From an uncultured delta proteobacterium (GTDB lineage: Bacteria; Myxococcota; Myxococcia; Myxococcales; 40CM-4-68-19), in NCBI GenBank assembly GCA_903911145.1, contig CAIWCD010000031.1:62001-126000 (forward strand): a stretch of DNA of 64,000 nucleotides. The letters run 5' to 3'. The position numbers and the translations under genes were made by a program. The notes below the pieces were generated by a model. The model was not told the origin of the DNA. It was given only the letters and a program-made list of their open reading frames with translations, and searched no databases. Positions 41,346 through 50,975 of the stretch are shown here, piece after piece. Position 1 is the stretch's first letter. Each line of letters starts with the position of its first letter.

Positions 41346-44300
41346 ATGAAATCGACCACGCTGCGCTTTCCGTTCGCGCTCGCCGCCGCTCTTCTCGCTC
41401 TCGGTGCCACCGGCTGCAAGGACAAGCTCGTCGGCATCTATCCCGTCATCGAAGTGAACCCGACCTCGCTCGCGTTCGGGCAGAGCGCCGTCGGCAGCGC
41501 GCAGCAGATCCGCGTCAGCATCACCAACGTCGGCAGCGCGCCGCTCCAGATCAGCAGCATCAAGGTCGCAAGCGATCCGAACAATGAGCTGAGCGTCCGC
41601 GACCTGCTCACCACCGACTGCAACAACCAGGCGATCTCGGGCGACACGACCCTTCTGCCCGCCGCCTGCGCGCGCTTCACGGTGCGCTGGTCGGCGAGCG
41701 GGCTGCACGCGGCCACCGGCGCCATCGAGATCGATTCGAACGATCCGCAGAACCCGGTCGTCACGCTGCCGGTGACGGGGGACGCGATTGCGCCGCAGCT
41801 GCGCTACTGCATCCTGACCGCTGCTGGCGCGGTCGATCCGAATGCCTGCTCCGATCTGGGCGCGTCGCCTGCGGTCATTCCAACGGTCGATTTTGGCACC
41901 AGCCTGCCCGGTGTCTCGACGACGCGGACCGTGCGCGTCTTCAACAAGGGGGGCGCCGCGCTGGTCTTCGCGCCGCAGCCGCAGATCTCCACCACCGGCT
42001 CGGCCGACTACTCGTTCACCGGCACCATCCCCGGCGGCCAGCTCGCGCCCAGCGCCAGCGCCGACTTCGCCATCACGGTGAATCCATCGACGAGCGGGAC
42101 CATCACCAGCGGACTCGACTTTGCCTCCAACGACTTCTCCGTGCCGCAGCTTGAGGTGCCGCTGACGATCAACGTGCCGACCTGGAAGCTCTGCATCGAT
42201 CCCGCGGGCGGTCTGAACTTCGGCATTCTTGCGGTTGGCCAGACGCTCACCAAGACGGTGACGTTCACCAACTGCGGAAATGCTGACTTTACGGTCAAGA
42301 CATTCCACTACGCACCCACCGCGCCGACGACGACGCAGTTCACCATCCCGCCTACCGATCTTCCCGCGCTCAACTCCACGTTCTCCGTCGGTGCCGCGAT
42401 CGCGCTGCCGGTGACCTTCACGCCGACGGTGCAGGAGAGCGACGCGGGCGAGATCACCTACGCGTTCACCATCGGCGCGCTCACGGTCTCCGGCACGGTT
42501 CCGATCATCGGCGGCTCCACGGGCCCGACCATCTCGGTGACGCCGATGACGCTCGCGTTCGGCTCGATCCTCATCGGCTCTCCGCAGCAGATTCGCGTCA
42601 GTGTCTCGAACATCGGCACCGCCCCGCTGCTTGTGAGCGCCATCAAGGTCGCGACCGATCCGAACAGCGAACTGTCGGTCACCGACCTGCTCACCACCGA
42701 CTGCAACAACGCCAGCCGCTCGGGCGGAACGACGCTCGCGCCCGGCGAGTGCGCGCGCTTCACCGTCGCCTGGGCGCCGCAGGCCGCGCACGCCGCGAGC
42801 GGCTCGATCGAGATCGACTCGAACGATCTGACGAACCCCGCCGTTACGCTGCCGGTCACGGGCTCCGCGACGACGCCGCCGCTCCTGCAAGTCTGCGTGC
42901 TCGATGCGACGGGCAACATCGTCCCGACGCAATGCTCGAGCCTCGCGAGCACGCCGCACATCATCCCGACGGTCGACTTCGGTCACGGCCTGCTCTCGGT
43001 GGCGAAGTCGCTCAAGGTGCGTCTGACCAACCAGGGCCAGAACGCGCTCAACTTCGCGCCGGTGCCAGCGCTCTCCGCGACCACTCCTGCCGACTTCGTC
43101 CTCACCGGCTCGGTGCCCGGCGCGACGCTCGCCGCCGGAGCCACGACGGACCTGACGGTCACGGTCACCCCCTCGAGCGCGGGCACGCTGACCGGAGCGC
43201 TCAACATCTCCTCCAACGATCTGCGCGCGCCGACGCTGGCCGTCCCGCTCCAGGTCGTGGTCGGCGGCTGGGCCCTCTGCGTTTCGCCAACCGCGGGACT
43301 CAACTTCGGCGCGCTCTCGATCGGCCAGACGCAGACGCAGACGGTGACGTTCACCAACTGTGGAAATGCTGACTTGACGGTCAGCACATTCTCCTTCGCG
43401 CCGACCTCCCCGACGACGACGCAGTTCGCGCTCCCGGTCAGCCCCACGCTTCCGCCGCCCGCGTCCATCTTCGCCGTGGGTGCCTCGCTCGCGCTGCCGA
43501 TCACCTACAAGCCCACCGTCGTGCAGAACGACGCCGCGGGGATCACCTACGCATTCACGGTCGGCGGCGCGACGCTGCAGGGCACGGTCCCCATCGTCGG
43601 CCAGGGCACGGTTCCCGCCTGCGGCTCGAGCGGCGCGGCCAATCCGACCGTCAACGTCGTCACCGGGTACAGCACCGATCAGACGGGCTCGGGTACGTTC
43701 ACGACGTTCAGTCCCGCGACGACCCCCTCGCCGGTGATCCCGCTCGATTGGGTCAAGCTCGACGCGTCGACCTCGGTCGTCTCGGCGGGAGCTGCAACCT
43801 ACTCGTGGACGCTGACGACGCAGCCGGCCGGCTCGACCACGACGTTGAGCGCCGCGACGGGCCCGGTCGTGCAGATGCAGACGCTCGTCTCCGGCACCTA
43901 CGTCGTCGCGGTGACGGTGAAGGACAAGTTCGGCTGCACGACGGCGAAGTCGATCACCATCCAGGTTGTTCCCGTGGGCGCGATCCACATCGAGCTGACG
44001 TGGGCCGAGGGCTGCGGCGATCTCGATATCCACTACGTCGCGCCGGGCGGCGCGGTCTGCGATGGCCGCGATCTCTTCTATGAGAACCTCGCGGCCTATG
44101 GCGGCACGCCTCCCGATTGGGGCTGCGCGGCAGGCAAGACCTGCAGCGGCGCGCCTTCCGAGCCCGGCGGCAATCACGCGGACCTGACTGCGGTCGACGA
44201 CGCGACGCTCGATCACGACAACGTGACTGGATATGGCCCGGAGAACGTGACGCAGAAGGCGCCGTTTGATTCCCCGGCATCAACTCCATATCAAGTCTGG

Positions 44301-44561
44301 GTCTACTATTATAACGACGGTGCCAGTGGCCTCGGCGGCGGCTGCGGTCTGACCCATCCGACCGTTCGCGTCTACGTCAATGGCGTCTATAACCTTGGTT
44401 TCGTCCTGACGAGCGGCATGAACTATCACAATCGCTGGCACGCGATTGATATCAACGTGGCCAATGCGGGGACGAAGATCACCGTCGCAGCTCCTCCGGG
44501 AACGACGGGCCAGAACTTCTTCACGACCCCCGGTGCCTGCTCTGGTGAGACGCCGCTGTAG
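41346..44561 (+). CDS. Choice-of-anchor-D (ASH-like) lipoprotein with an internal duplication and YfaP-like end
   Basis: A 1071-residue lipoprotein; MKSTTLRFPF starts the signal peptide and the lipobox Cys is in GATGCKDK. Two near-equal units (residues about 37-397 and 398-758) each contain an ASH/choice-of-anchor-D sandwich (VNPTSLAFGQ), a second sandwich (PTVDFGTSLPG) and a third (AGGLNFGILAVGQT, FTNCGNAD). A PKD-like region follows (to about 875), then IHIELTWAEGCGDLDIHYVAPGG, which resembles YfaP/DUF2135-type domains with several Cys. All parts look like binding or structural modules on the cell surface. Confidence 0.82.
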   Translation: MKSTTLRFPFALAAALLALGATGCKDKLVGIYPVIEVNPTSLAFGQSAVGSAQQIRVSITNVGSAPLQISSIKVASDPNNELSVRDLLTTDCNNQAISGDTTLLPAACARFTVRWSASGLHAATGAIEIDSNDPQNPVVTLPVTGDAIAPQLRYCILTAAGAVDPNACSDLGASPAVIPTVDFGTSLPGVSTTRTVRVFNKGGAALVFAPQPQISTTGSADYSFTGTIPGGQLAPSASADFAITVNPSTSGTITSGLDFASNDFSVPQLEVPLTINVPTWKLCIDPAGGLNFGILAVGQTLTKTVTFTNCGNADFTVKTFHYAPTAPTTTQFTIPPTDLPALNSTFSVGAAIALPVTFTPTVQESDAGEITYAFTIGALTVSGTVPIIGGSTGPTISVTPMTLAFGSILIGSPQQIRVSVSNIGTAPLLVSAIKVATDPNSELSVTDLLTTDCNNASRSGGTTLAPGECARFTVAWAPQAAHAASGSIEIDSNDLTNPAVTLPVTGSATTPPLLQVCVLDATGNIVPTQCSSLASTPHIIPTVDFGHGLLSVAKSLKVRLTNQGQNALNFAPVPALSATTPADFVLTGSVPGATLAAGATTDLTVTVTPSSAGTLTGALNISSNDLRAPTLAVPLQVVVGGWALCVSPTAGLNFGALSIGQTQTQTVTFTNCGNADLTVSTFSFAPTSPTTTQFALPVSPTLPPPASIFAVGASLALPITYKPTVVQNDAAGITYAFTVGGATLQGTVPIVGQGTVPACGSSGAANPTVNVVTGYSTDQTGSGTFTTFSPATTPSPVIPLDWVKLDASTSVVSAGAATYSWTLTTQPAGSTTTLSAATGPVVQMQTLVSGTYVVAVTVKDKFGCTTAKSITIQVVPVGAIHIELTWAEGCGDLDIHYVAPGGAVCDGRDLFYENLAAYGGTPPDWGCAAGKTCSGAPSEPGGNHADLTAVDDATLDHDNVTGYGPENVTQKAPFDSPASTPYQVWVYYYNDGASGLGGGCGLTHPTVRVYVNGVYNLGFVLTSGMNYHNRWHAIDINVANAGTKITVAAPPGTTGQNFFTTPGACSGETPL
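41454..43619 (+). repeat. Two-copy in-gene tandem duplication, about 1083 bp per unit
   Basis: Unit 1 (41454-42536) and unit 2 (42537-43619) share order and long stretches of near-identical DNA, for example CTGCTCACCACCGACTGC at offset 1083 bp and GACGGTGACGTTCACCAACTG at offset 1086 bp. The copies have diverged by substitutions and small in-frame changes. Confidence 0.8.
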
Positions 44562-44596
44562 GAACTCTGGCAACGCTCGCGCAAGCAGCGCCCCCT

Positions 44597-44624
44597 GCGG
44601 CTCGCGTACCTCTGCGCGAGCCGC
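44597..44624. terminator. Perfect 10-bp hairpin between convergent lipoprotein genes
   Basis: GCGGCTCGCG and CGCGAGCCGC arms flank an 8-nt loop between the two stop codons. No T-tract follows on either strand, so it may stop both transcripts weakly or protect 3' ends. Confidence 0.45.
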
Positions 44625-44628
44625 ACCG

Positions 44629-46638
44629 TCAGGGCGCACACGTATTGTTGGTGCCCAACGAGAACAGTGTGTTCAAGACGAGGCGGGAGCCGGCGGTGAC
44701 GCCCTCGGTGGGGTTGAGCGCGCCGCCGCCGCTGCTGGTCGCCCCGTTGTCCGCATATGAGTAATCGTGGCCGGCGAGATAGACGATCGTGCCGTGGCCC
44801 TGCGCGCGCTGGTCGAGCGAGGTCATCACGTTCGAATCGTGGCCGCCGGCGGTGCCGGTGATCTCCTGCACAACGCCGGGGCGATATGCCGATTGATTGG
44901 TCGTCGGGTGGTAATCATAGATGGCGCCGCTGAACCCGACGAAGGTGAAGTCGCCTCGCTGCGCGTAGGGGCTGGCGAGCCCGGCATAGTTGAAGGGACC
45001 ATCGACCGTGCCGCTGCCGGGATTGAAATCGAGTGTGTCGGCGGTAATGCCGTGGGTGGTCATCAAGGGTGCGGCCGCCACGCTGCTGCCCGAGAGACCT
45101 TCGAGCGTGCCAATGGCGGCGCATTCGGCGAACAGGTCGCCGCCGGAATTCACGTAATCGGCAATGGTCGCAAGCTCGGCGCTGGTATTCGCTGAACTCG
45201 AGCCTCCTTCCCAATGCGGGGCCCAGAGCAGCCGATATCCATTCGACTTGAGCTTGCTGCCTGCATAGTTCGGGAGAAAGTCGGATTCCTGCAGGATGTC
45301 GTAGATCGCTCCCGGCGCGTTGGCCGTCCCGCCGGCGCCAGCGAAATTGAGGCCGGCAGAGTCGAGATAGTTCACCAGGATCTGCTCGGCGCTCGCCAAT
45401 CCCGACGCAGTCGCGGGTGGCTGCAGGAGCGCAATTCGAGAGGGAACCGCCTTCAACGTCTGGACGATGGTCGATTGAAATCCAACGGTCGCGATGTGGA
45501 TATCGATCGTCGCGGCGTCGCGGAACTGCTGGAAATCGGGATCGTTCGCGAGCAGTGCCAGCACGCGGTCATGCTGGGAGGCATCGATGAGGAACGGCCC
45601 GCCTCGATAGTCGACGCGCGTCTGCGAGAGATCGCCGAGCGCAACCGCCTGGTGGCTGCTCCAGTCGTAGCGCTGCACTGGCGGCGCGGCGGCTGACACC
45701 AGCGAGAGATCGATCCCGTCAATGCTGGGCTTGGCCTCATCGATCGCGACAAAGACGGTGACCTTGTGGCGCAGCAGGAAATAGAGAAGTCCGTAGGCCT
45801 TGAGCGGCGCGTCGTCCTGGCTCACCTTGAAGTTGCGCGTGCAGTAACCGGGAATTGAATCGACCTCGATGCCGCGCTGCCAGCAGTAGTCCATCGGGAC
45901 GATGATGCTTCCCGCTGCGAAGTTGCTCGCGCCGGCCGGTGTGCATGGGCAGGCCCCGCCGCTGCCCGGCGCGGTGCAGATGTGATTGCAGCATGTCGCT
46001 GCACCGGAGCAGGGCGCTGTCTGATCGTCGCAGCCGCTCGAACTCTGCGGCGTCGTGCAGAGACCAGCGGTGCAGGTCTGTCCCTGCTCGCACGCAGCGC
46101 AGCCGCCGCAGTGCGCGGGGTCGCTCTGGGAATCAACGCACGCGAGGTTGCAGCAGGCCTGGCCTGCGCCGCAGACGGGATCGCACGTCGGCTCACTCGC
46201 CACGGTGCCAGTCACGGGGAGCAGAATCGCGGGATGCTGCGGGTCGTTCGAAGCGATCTCGACGGCGCCGGCCGCGGCGTGCATCGAGGTTGGCGTCCAG
46301 GTTGTGCCGATGACGACGCACTCGCCAGGCGACAGCGCCGTGCCGTTCGCGCGCGCCTGTCCGTTGCAGCCCTGCCGGAGATCGAGCCCCGTCAGTGCGA
46401 GGTCGCCGTTCGGATTGCTGGGAATCGTGATTGCCACGATGGTCAGCACGGTGCTCCCCGTGTTGCTGATCTGCACCGGGAGCGCTTTGGGCGTCCCCAC
46501 GGTCGTCGAGCCGAAATCGAGCCGCGTCGGATTCACCACGATCGCGCCGGTCACCGAGAGCAGCTTGTCGCTGCAGCCGCAGAGGCCCAACAGCAGCGCT
46601 GCAATCGAGAGCGCACGACAGGATTGCACGGGGGGCAT
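44629..46638 (-). CDS. ASH/STIG1-like lipoprotein with Rossmann-like C-terminal domain, copy 1
   Basis: A 669-residue lipoprotein (GGAGAGGGAG before ATG 46638; Cys in LCGCSDKLL). Residues 30-155 form an ASH/choice-of-anchor-D domain. Residues 160-235 are Cys-rich, with CCNLACVDSQSDPAHCGGC and EQGQTCTAGLC, like the plant STIG1 pattern. From about 255 comes a large alpha/beta part conserved with the copy at 58533: GLLYFLLRHKVTVFVAID, GGPFLIDASQHDRV, GLNFAGAGG, APHWEGGS and GGDLFAECAAIGTLEG, which resembles glutamine-amidotransferase-like or ThuA-like folds. Activity is unknown; the Cys in AECAA is the only nucleophile candidate I see. Confidence 0.75.
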   Translation of the reverse strand: MPPVQSCRALSIAALLLGLCGCSDKLLSVTGAIVVNPTRLDFGSTTVGTPKALPVQISNTGSTVLTIVAITIPSNPNGDLALTGLDLRQGCNGQARANGTALSPGECVVIGTTWTPTSMHAAAGAVEIASNDPQHPAILLPVTGTVASEPTCDPVCGAGQACCNLACVDSQSDPAHCGGCAACEQGQTCTAGLCTTPQSSSGCDDQTAPCSGAATCCNHICTAPGSGGACPCTPAGASNFAAGSIIVPMDYCWQRGIEVDSIPGYCTRNFKVSQDDAPLKAYGLLYFLLRHKVTVFVAIDEAKPSIDGIDLSLVSAAAPPVQRYDWSSHQAVALGDLSQTRVDYRGGPFLIDASQHDRVLALLANDPDFQQFRDAATIDIHIATVGFQSTIVQTLKAVPSRIALLQPPATASGLASAEQILVNYLDSAGLNFAGAGGTANAPGAIYDILQESDFLPNYAGSKLKSNGYRLLWAPHWEGGSSSANTSAELATIADYVNSGGDLFAECAAIGTLEGLSGSSVAAAPLMTTHGITADTLDFNPGSGTVDGPFNYAGLASPYAQRGDFTFVGFSGAIYDYHPTTNQSAYRPGVVQEITGTAGGHDSNVMTSLDQRAQGHGTIVYLAGHDYSYADNGATSSGGGALNPTEGVTAGSRLVLNTLFSLGTNNTCAP

Positions 46639-46747
46639 TGGATGGTCTCCCTCTCCACGGCGGCCGGCGCGGCACTCCGCGAGGTGACGCGCATACCGCA
46701 GCAGCGAAGGTCGCGGCCAGATAAACCATGACTGGACCGTCGCGCGT

Positions 46748-47884
46748 CTATGCCTCGGCCGGTCCGGCATAGACCCGCGTGCCCGCGCTGACGCGCAGCT
46801 TATGTCCGCGCCAGTGAATGGTGCTTAAGAAAGGCGCGGCCGCCCAGATGCCGATCATCAGGAGATCCTTGGGCACACCGAGCAGCGTGGCCGAGATTCC
46901 GGAAATGCCGCGCAGCCGCCACCAGTGCAGTCCATCGCGCACGACGGTGATCGCACAGGCCCACGCGAGCACCGTCACGTGCGCGCCCGCGAGCAGCGCA
47001 AAAAGCGCGACGGCGGTCGGGTTTAATAGGACTTCAAAGGGATAAAGCAGCGGCTTGATCTTGCTGCGCAGGAGCGACCAGCGCAGCTGGCGGGAGATGA
47101 ATCCCTTCACGCTCGTCTGCACGGTGATATTGCGCACCACGTCCGCGCAGACGCGCACTTCATATCCCGCCTCCTTGAACATCCGGCCCATCACGTAATC
47201 CTCGGCCAGCACGCTCGAGAGGCTCTCCATGCCGCCGAGGCGCTCGAAGACGGTGCGGCGAAACATCATCGATTTGCCGACCAGCACCGCGTGGCCGCCG
47301 CTCAGGATCTCCGACGAGGCGACGCCTCCTGCGATGGTGCCGTTGAGGTGAACCGACTCGAGCAGCGCGCCGAGCGTGCGCGCGCCCGCGCCAGCAAAGA
47401 GATTGGTGACGAGACCCGGCTCCGGATGGCCCGGAAGCGCCGTCGTGAACCGGCGCGCGAGCTGCCTGAGGTAATCGGGCGAGACGGCGATATTCGAATC
47501 CGAGACCACCACCAGATCGTGCGTGCCGGTGGCGAGGATGCCGCGCAGATTGGCGACCTTCGGATTCAATCCAAGGCGGCCATGAATCACGACGCGCGCG
47601 TGGATATTCGGGTAGCGGGATATCAATCTCCGCGCCACGGCCACGGCGGGATCGCTGCTCTTCTCGACGCCGAAGACCAGCTCGTAATCGGGATAGCGCT
47701 GATTAAAAAACGTCTCGAGATTTGCTTCCAGCGCGTCGTCGGCACCGCAGAGCGGCTTGAGCACCGAGATGGGGCCGGCATCGCCGTCGCCGAACTCGTT
47801 CCGATCGCGGGTAATCAACCAGATTGCGCTGATCGAGAGCAGTGCGGCAGCCGTGCAGAGGAGGAGGAGAGCGCTGATCAGCAT
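46748..47884 (-). CDS. Ceramide-glucosyltransferase-like GT21 enzyme (HpnI-like)
   Basis: A 378-residue membrane glycosyltransferase. An N-terminal helix (residues 1-22) precedes the GT-A domain. The GT21 motifs are all visible: VLKPLCGADDAL (D1), VVSDSNIAVSPDYL (D2), LAEDYVMGRMF (D3) and ISRQLRWS, the (Q/R)xxRW motif. Two or three C-terminal hydrophobic helices follow. Family members glucosylate ceramide, or in the case of bacterial HpnI add GlcNAc to hopanoid (bacteriohopanetetrol). It overlaps the end of the GtrA-like gene by 7 bp and belongs to a module with the MMPL exporter. Confidence 0.85.
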   Translation of the reverse strand: MLISALLLLCTAAALLSISAIWLITRDRNEFGDGDAGPISVLKPLCGADDALEANLETFFNQRYPDYELVFGVEKSSDPAVAVARRLISRYPNIHARVVIHGRLGLNPKVANLRGILATGTHDLVVVSDSNIAVSPDYLRQLARRFTTALPGHPEPGLVTNLFAGAGARTLGALLESVHLNGTIAGGVASSEILSGGHAVLVGKSMMFRRTVFERLGGMESLSSVLAEDYVMGRMFKEAGYEVRVCADVVRNITVQTSVKGFISRQLRWSLLRSKIKPLLYPFEVLLNPTAVALFALLAGAHVTVLAWACAITVVRDGLHWWRLRGISGISATLLGVPKDLLMIGIWAAAPFLSTIHWRGHKLRVSAGTRVYAGPAEA

Positions 47885-48303
47885 CGGGCCGGCTCCTGGC
47901 GGAAGATCCGCCCCCAGAGGGGAAAGCTGTAACCGAAGTAGACGAGCGCAGAGGCGACGAGGCGCGCGAGCAGATAGGGCGCGGGCGTGCGCGTGATGAG
48001 CAGTTGGAAGAGCAGGGCGTTGAGGGCGAGCGCGCCGAGTTCGACGAGCGCGAATTTTCCGCTCTGCGCGACGAGCGTGCGGCCGCGTGAGCGGTCCTCG
48101 AAGGCGTAGAGCTTGTTGCCGAGAAACTGCGCGGCGAGGCCGAGAAGCAGCGCAGGAATATTCGCCCCCGCGGGTGCGAGCCCTGCGCGATGCACGAGGA
48201 GAAACAGCGCGCCGAGATCGACCAGCGTCGCCGCTGCACCGACGCCCGAGCTGCGCAGAAGGCGGTGAAGCTGTCTTGCGGGAGGGAGCGAATCCGTTTG
48301 CAT
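47878..48303 (-). CDS. GtrA-like four-helix membrane protein
   Basis: A 141-residue protein with four hydrophobic segments. SGVGAAATLVDLGALFLL, FLGNKLYAFEDR and the final VYFGYSFPLWGRIF fit the GtrA family (PF04138). GtrA proteins are thought to flip polyprenyl-linked sugars across the inner membrane. It lies 72 bp after the MMPL gene and overlaps the GT21 gene by 7 bp, so it probably works on the same glycolipid route. Confidence 0.85.
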   Translation of the reverse strand: MQTDSLPPARQLHRLLRSSGVGAAATLVDLGALFLLVHRAGLAPAGANIPALLLGLAAQFLGNKLYAFEDRSRGRTLVAQSGKFALVELGALALNALLFQLLITRTPAPYLLARLVASALVYFGYSFPLWGRIFRQEPARC

Positions 48304-48375
48304 GGAGCCTCGCTTTCGTCTCTCGGTAGACCGACGAGTGCGAGGTTGTGACCGGCGCTGCGCGATTGAATCGCT

Positions 48376-50898
48376 TTACGTATCGCTGACGGCCTCGGCG
48401 GCGAGCGCGGCCTCCGGGTGCAGCCCGGCGCGGGCCTCGCGCAACACGAGCCACGCCGGGAGCGCCAGCAGCGCGGCCGACAGGCAGGTGACTTCACCGA
48501 GCGCGGCGAGCATTCCGAATCCCGCGAGCGCCTGGTTGTCGGCCACGAGCAGACTTCCGTAGCCGATGATCGTCGTCGCCGAGCAGAGCGCGACCGCCCC
48601 GCCCGTCTCGCGCAGCACGCGCCCGATCGAGCCCGGGCCATCCTGTCGATAGCGCTGGACGATGTTCGCTGCGTAGTCGACGCCGATGCCAAACGTGATC
48701 GGCAGCACGACGAAGTTGAGGAAGTTGATCCGCACTTGAGCCGCGGCCGCGAGACCAACGAGGCCGATGAGACCGAGCACCAGCGTGATGATCACGGTGA
48801 TGCTCGCGCGCAACTGGCGCATCACCAACAGCACCAGCACGCAGACCAGGACGAACGCGAGCAGCGTCGCGCGCGGGCCGTCGTGCCAGATCGCCTCGTC
48901 GATGTCCGAGAGCAGGAAGAGCGGATTGATCGCTTGCGCCTTGCCTTGCGCGTCGTCGATCGACGAGCGCACGAGCTGCTTGAGCTGCTCCGCCTCGTGC
49001 AGATCCATCAGGCCTGCCTTGCGCGGATAGGCGAGCGCGAGCGTGCCGATCGAGCCGTCGCGCTCGGTGAGCATGCGGCGCAGGGGAGACGGGAGATCGT
49101 CGAACGTCACAGCCTTCAGATCGGCCGGCGGGCGCAGGTCGAGAACGCGCGCGCGCTGGTCGGCGGGAAGATGATCGACGAGCTTGTCATCGAGCTGCGC
49201 GCGGATATCGCCGAGCAGCGCGAGCTTCTCGTTCTGCGCGGGAAGCGGCGGCACGAGCGTCGCGAGACTGCGCACCTCTCCGATCGGATCGGCCGCGCCC
49301 AGAGCGGCCCGGCGCTTCTCCAGTGCCGCAAGAGTGCGCGTGAGCTGCTCGGCGCTCTCGGCCCGGATCACCACCGGATTGAGATAGGCGTGAAACACCT
49401 CGTCGGCCTTGCCGCCCCAGAACTGCGCGCCGCTGGTGATGCTCTTCTTCGCGCGCAGTTGCGCCGTATCGACCTCGACGATCGGGCCCTTGTGCCGCGC
49501 GATCGCCACGGCCGCGGCCGACAGAGAGAGCGTCGTGATCAGCACCCACGCGATCGGGCGCGCTTCGATCCAGACCGCGATGCGCGCGAGCATGCGGCCC
49601 TTGCCGTGCGTCGGTCCAGGGTCGATCGGCCTCCATGCATTGATCGCCGAGAAGAGCGGCGGGAGCACGAGGTAGGTCGACAGCCAGCAGAAGGTCATCC
49701 CCACCGCGCCGATCACGCCGAACTGGCTGAAGCCGCGAAAGTCGGTCACCGCGAGCGAGAGATACGCGAGCGCCGCGCCGAACGAGGCGACGCAGGTCGA
49801 GAGCAAAGTGCCGCTCCACGCGAGCCGCAGCGCCTCGTCCATCGTCTTGCCGCGGCGGCGCTCCTCGAGTGTGCGCGCGGCGTAGATGATCGGCGCGTTG
49901 ATGCCGTTGCCGAGGACGATCGAGCCGAGGAAGGCCGTGTTGGCGTTGAGGTGGCCGATGAGAAACCAGTTGAGGCCGAAGCAGACGGCGCAGCCGACGC
50001 CGAGCGAGCCGAAGAGCGCGGCGAGCACGCTCCAGCGACGAAAGTAGAGCCAGAGCGCGAGCACCACGAAGAGCAGCACCACCACGGTCGAGGAGGCGAG
50101 ATCGGCCACCAGCGCGGCCTGCTCCTCGACGAGTTCGGCCACCTCGCCGCTGTAGCCGACGCGCAGAGCCGGATCGTAGCTGTGCGGATTGAGCCCGGCG
50201 ACAAGCGCCTGCACGGCCCCAAGCAGCCGCTGGTTGCGCCCCGCTTCCGTCGACGAGTCTGGAGGAGTTACTTGGAGTACCAACAGACGCCCGTCTGTTG
50301 TCTGCCAGCGGCCCTGGCGGAACGCCGTTGCGTCGGACCCTTCGGTCGGTAGCTCAACGGCGGGCGCGGCCTGCGGCTCATCCTCGAGACCGACCAGAAG
50401 CGGATTCGCCTGCTTCTTCTCCCAGAGCACGCGCGCCGCGAGCTGGTCGCGCAGGTGGCGCAGCTTCTCGAGCGGAAGGTAGAGGCCGCCGAAGCGGTGC
50501 GCGAAGCGATCCTGCTCGCCGGTCTGGTAGGCGACCGACTCGACCATGTTCGCCGGAAGCGTCTTGAGCTTGACCGCGAGATCGTCGGCGAAGCGTGCGA
50601 CCGCGTCGCCGTCCTGGCCCTCGAGCACCACCGAGAGGCGGCTGAAGCTGCGCAGTTTCCCACCCAGACTCTTCGCGGCCAGCACGCTCGGCGCCGTCTC
50701 GGGAAGCAGCTCCTCGATGCCCGAGCGCAGGTCCGAATAGAGCCGCACCGCGAAGATCGACGAGACGAGCGTGAGCAGCAGAGCCGCGCCCAGCACGGCC
50801 TTGCGCTTGCGCACAAGCCACGGGACGAGCCGTGCCGAGAGCTGCTCGACGTCGGCCTTCACTGCAGCGCCGCCTGTTTCTGGAGAGATTGCGTTCAT
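48376..50898 (-). CDS. MMPL/RND-family lipid transporter (HpnN-like)
   Basis: An 840-residue exporter with the RND double layout: helix, periplasmic domain (residues 55-250), helices 2-6 (about 255-430), then a second helix near 450, periplasmic domain and helices from about 705 to 830. GIGVDYAANIVQRYRQDG, near the end of the second half, is a typical MMPL segment; the first half has VLGNGINAPIIYAARTLEE. The ATG at 50898 is chosen, but a GTG at 50919 is possible. HpnN moves hopanoids to the outer membrane; proximity to an HpnI-like enzyme suggests glycolipid export. Confidence 0.85.
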   Translation of the reverse strand: MNAISPETGGAAVKADVEQLSARLVPWLVRKRKAVLGAALLLTLVSSIFAVRLYSDLRSGIEELLPETAPSVLAAKSLGGKLRSFSRLSVVLEGQDGDAVARFADDLAVKLKTLPANMVESVAYQTGEQDRFAHRFGGLYLPLEKLRHLRDQLAARVLWEKKQANPLLVGLEDEPQAAPAVELPTEGSDATAFRQGRWQTTDGRLLVLQVTPPDSSTEAGRNQRLLGAVQALVAGLNPHSYDPALRVGYSGEVAELVEEQAALVADLASSTVVVLLFVVLALWLYFRRWSVLAALFGSLGVGCAVCFGLNWFLIGHLNANTAFLGSIVLGNGINAPIIYAARTLEERRRGKTMDEALRLAWSGTLLSTCVASFGAALAYLSLAVTDFRGFSQFGVIGAVGMTFCWLSTYLVLPPLFSAINAWRPIDPGPTHGKGRMLARIAVWIEARPIAWVLITTLSLSAAAVAIARHKGPIVEVDTAQLRAKKSITSGAQFWGGKADEVFHAYLNPVVIRAESAEQLTRTLAALEKRRAALGAADPIGEVRSLATLVPPLPAQNEKLALLGDIRAQLDDKLVDHLPADQRARVLDLRPPADLKAVTFDDLPSPLRRMLTERDGSIGTLALAYPRKAGLMDLHEAEQLKQLVRSSIDDAQGKAQAINPLFLLSDIDEAIWHDGPRATLLAFVLVCVLVLLVMRQLRASITVIITLVLGLIGLVGLAAAAQVRINFLNFVVLPITFGIGVDYAANIVQRYRQDGPGSIGRVLRETGGAVALCSATTIIGYGSLLVADNQALAGFGMLAALGEVTCLSAALLALPAWLVLREARAGLHPEAALAAEAVSDT

Positions 50899-50975
50899 GT
50901 CAGGAAAGACTGCTCGCACCCTACGTTGTGACCGGCGAGAGCGCGAGTTTGCTCACGATCCAGCTCGCGCTCCCG

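Noticed and set aside
41280-44216. 978-codon minus-strand frame opposite the choice-of-anchor-D gene
   Set aside because: Arg/Gly/Asp-rich with no motif; the plus frame has lipobox, domains and an internal repeat.
48418-50352. 644-codon plus-strand frame opposite the MMPL gene
   Set aside because: No family features; the minus strand encodes a complete transporter with expected topology.
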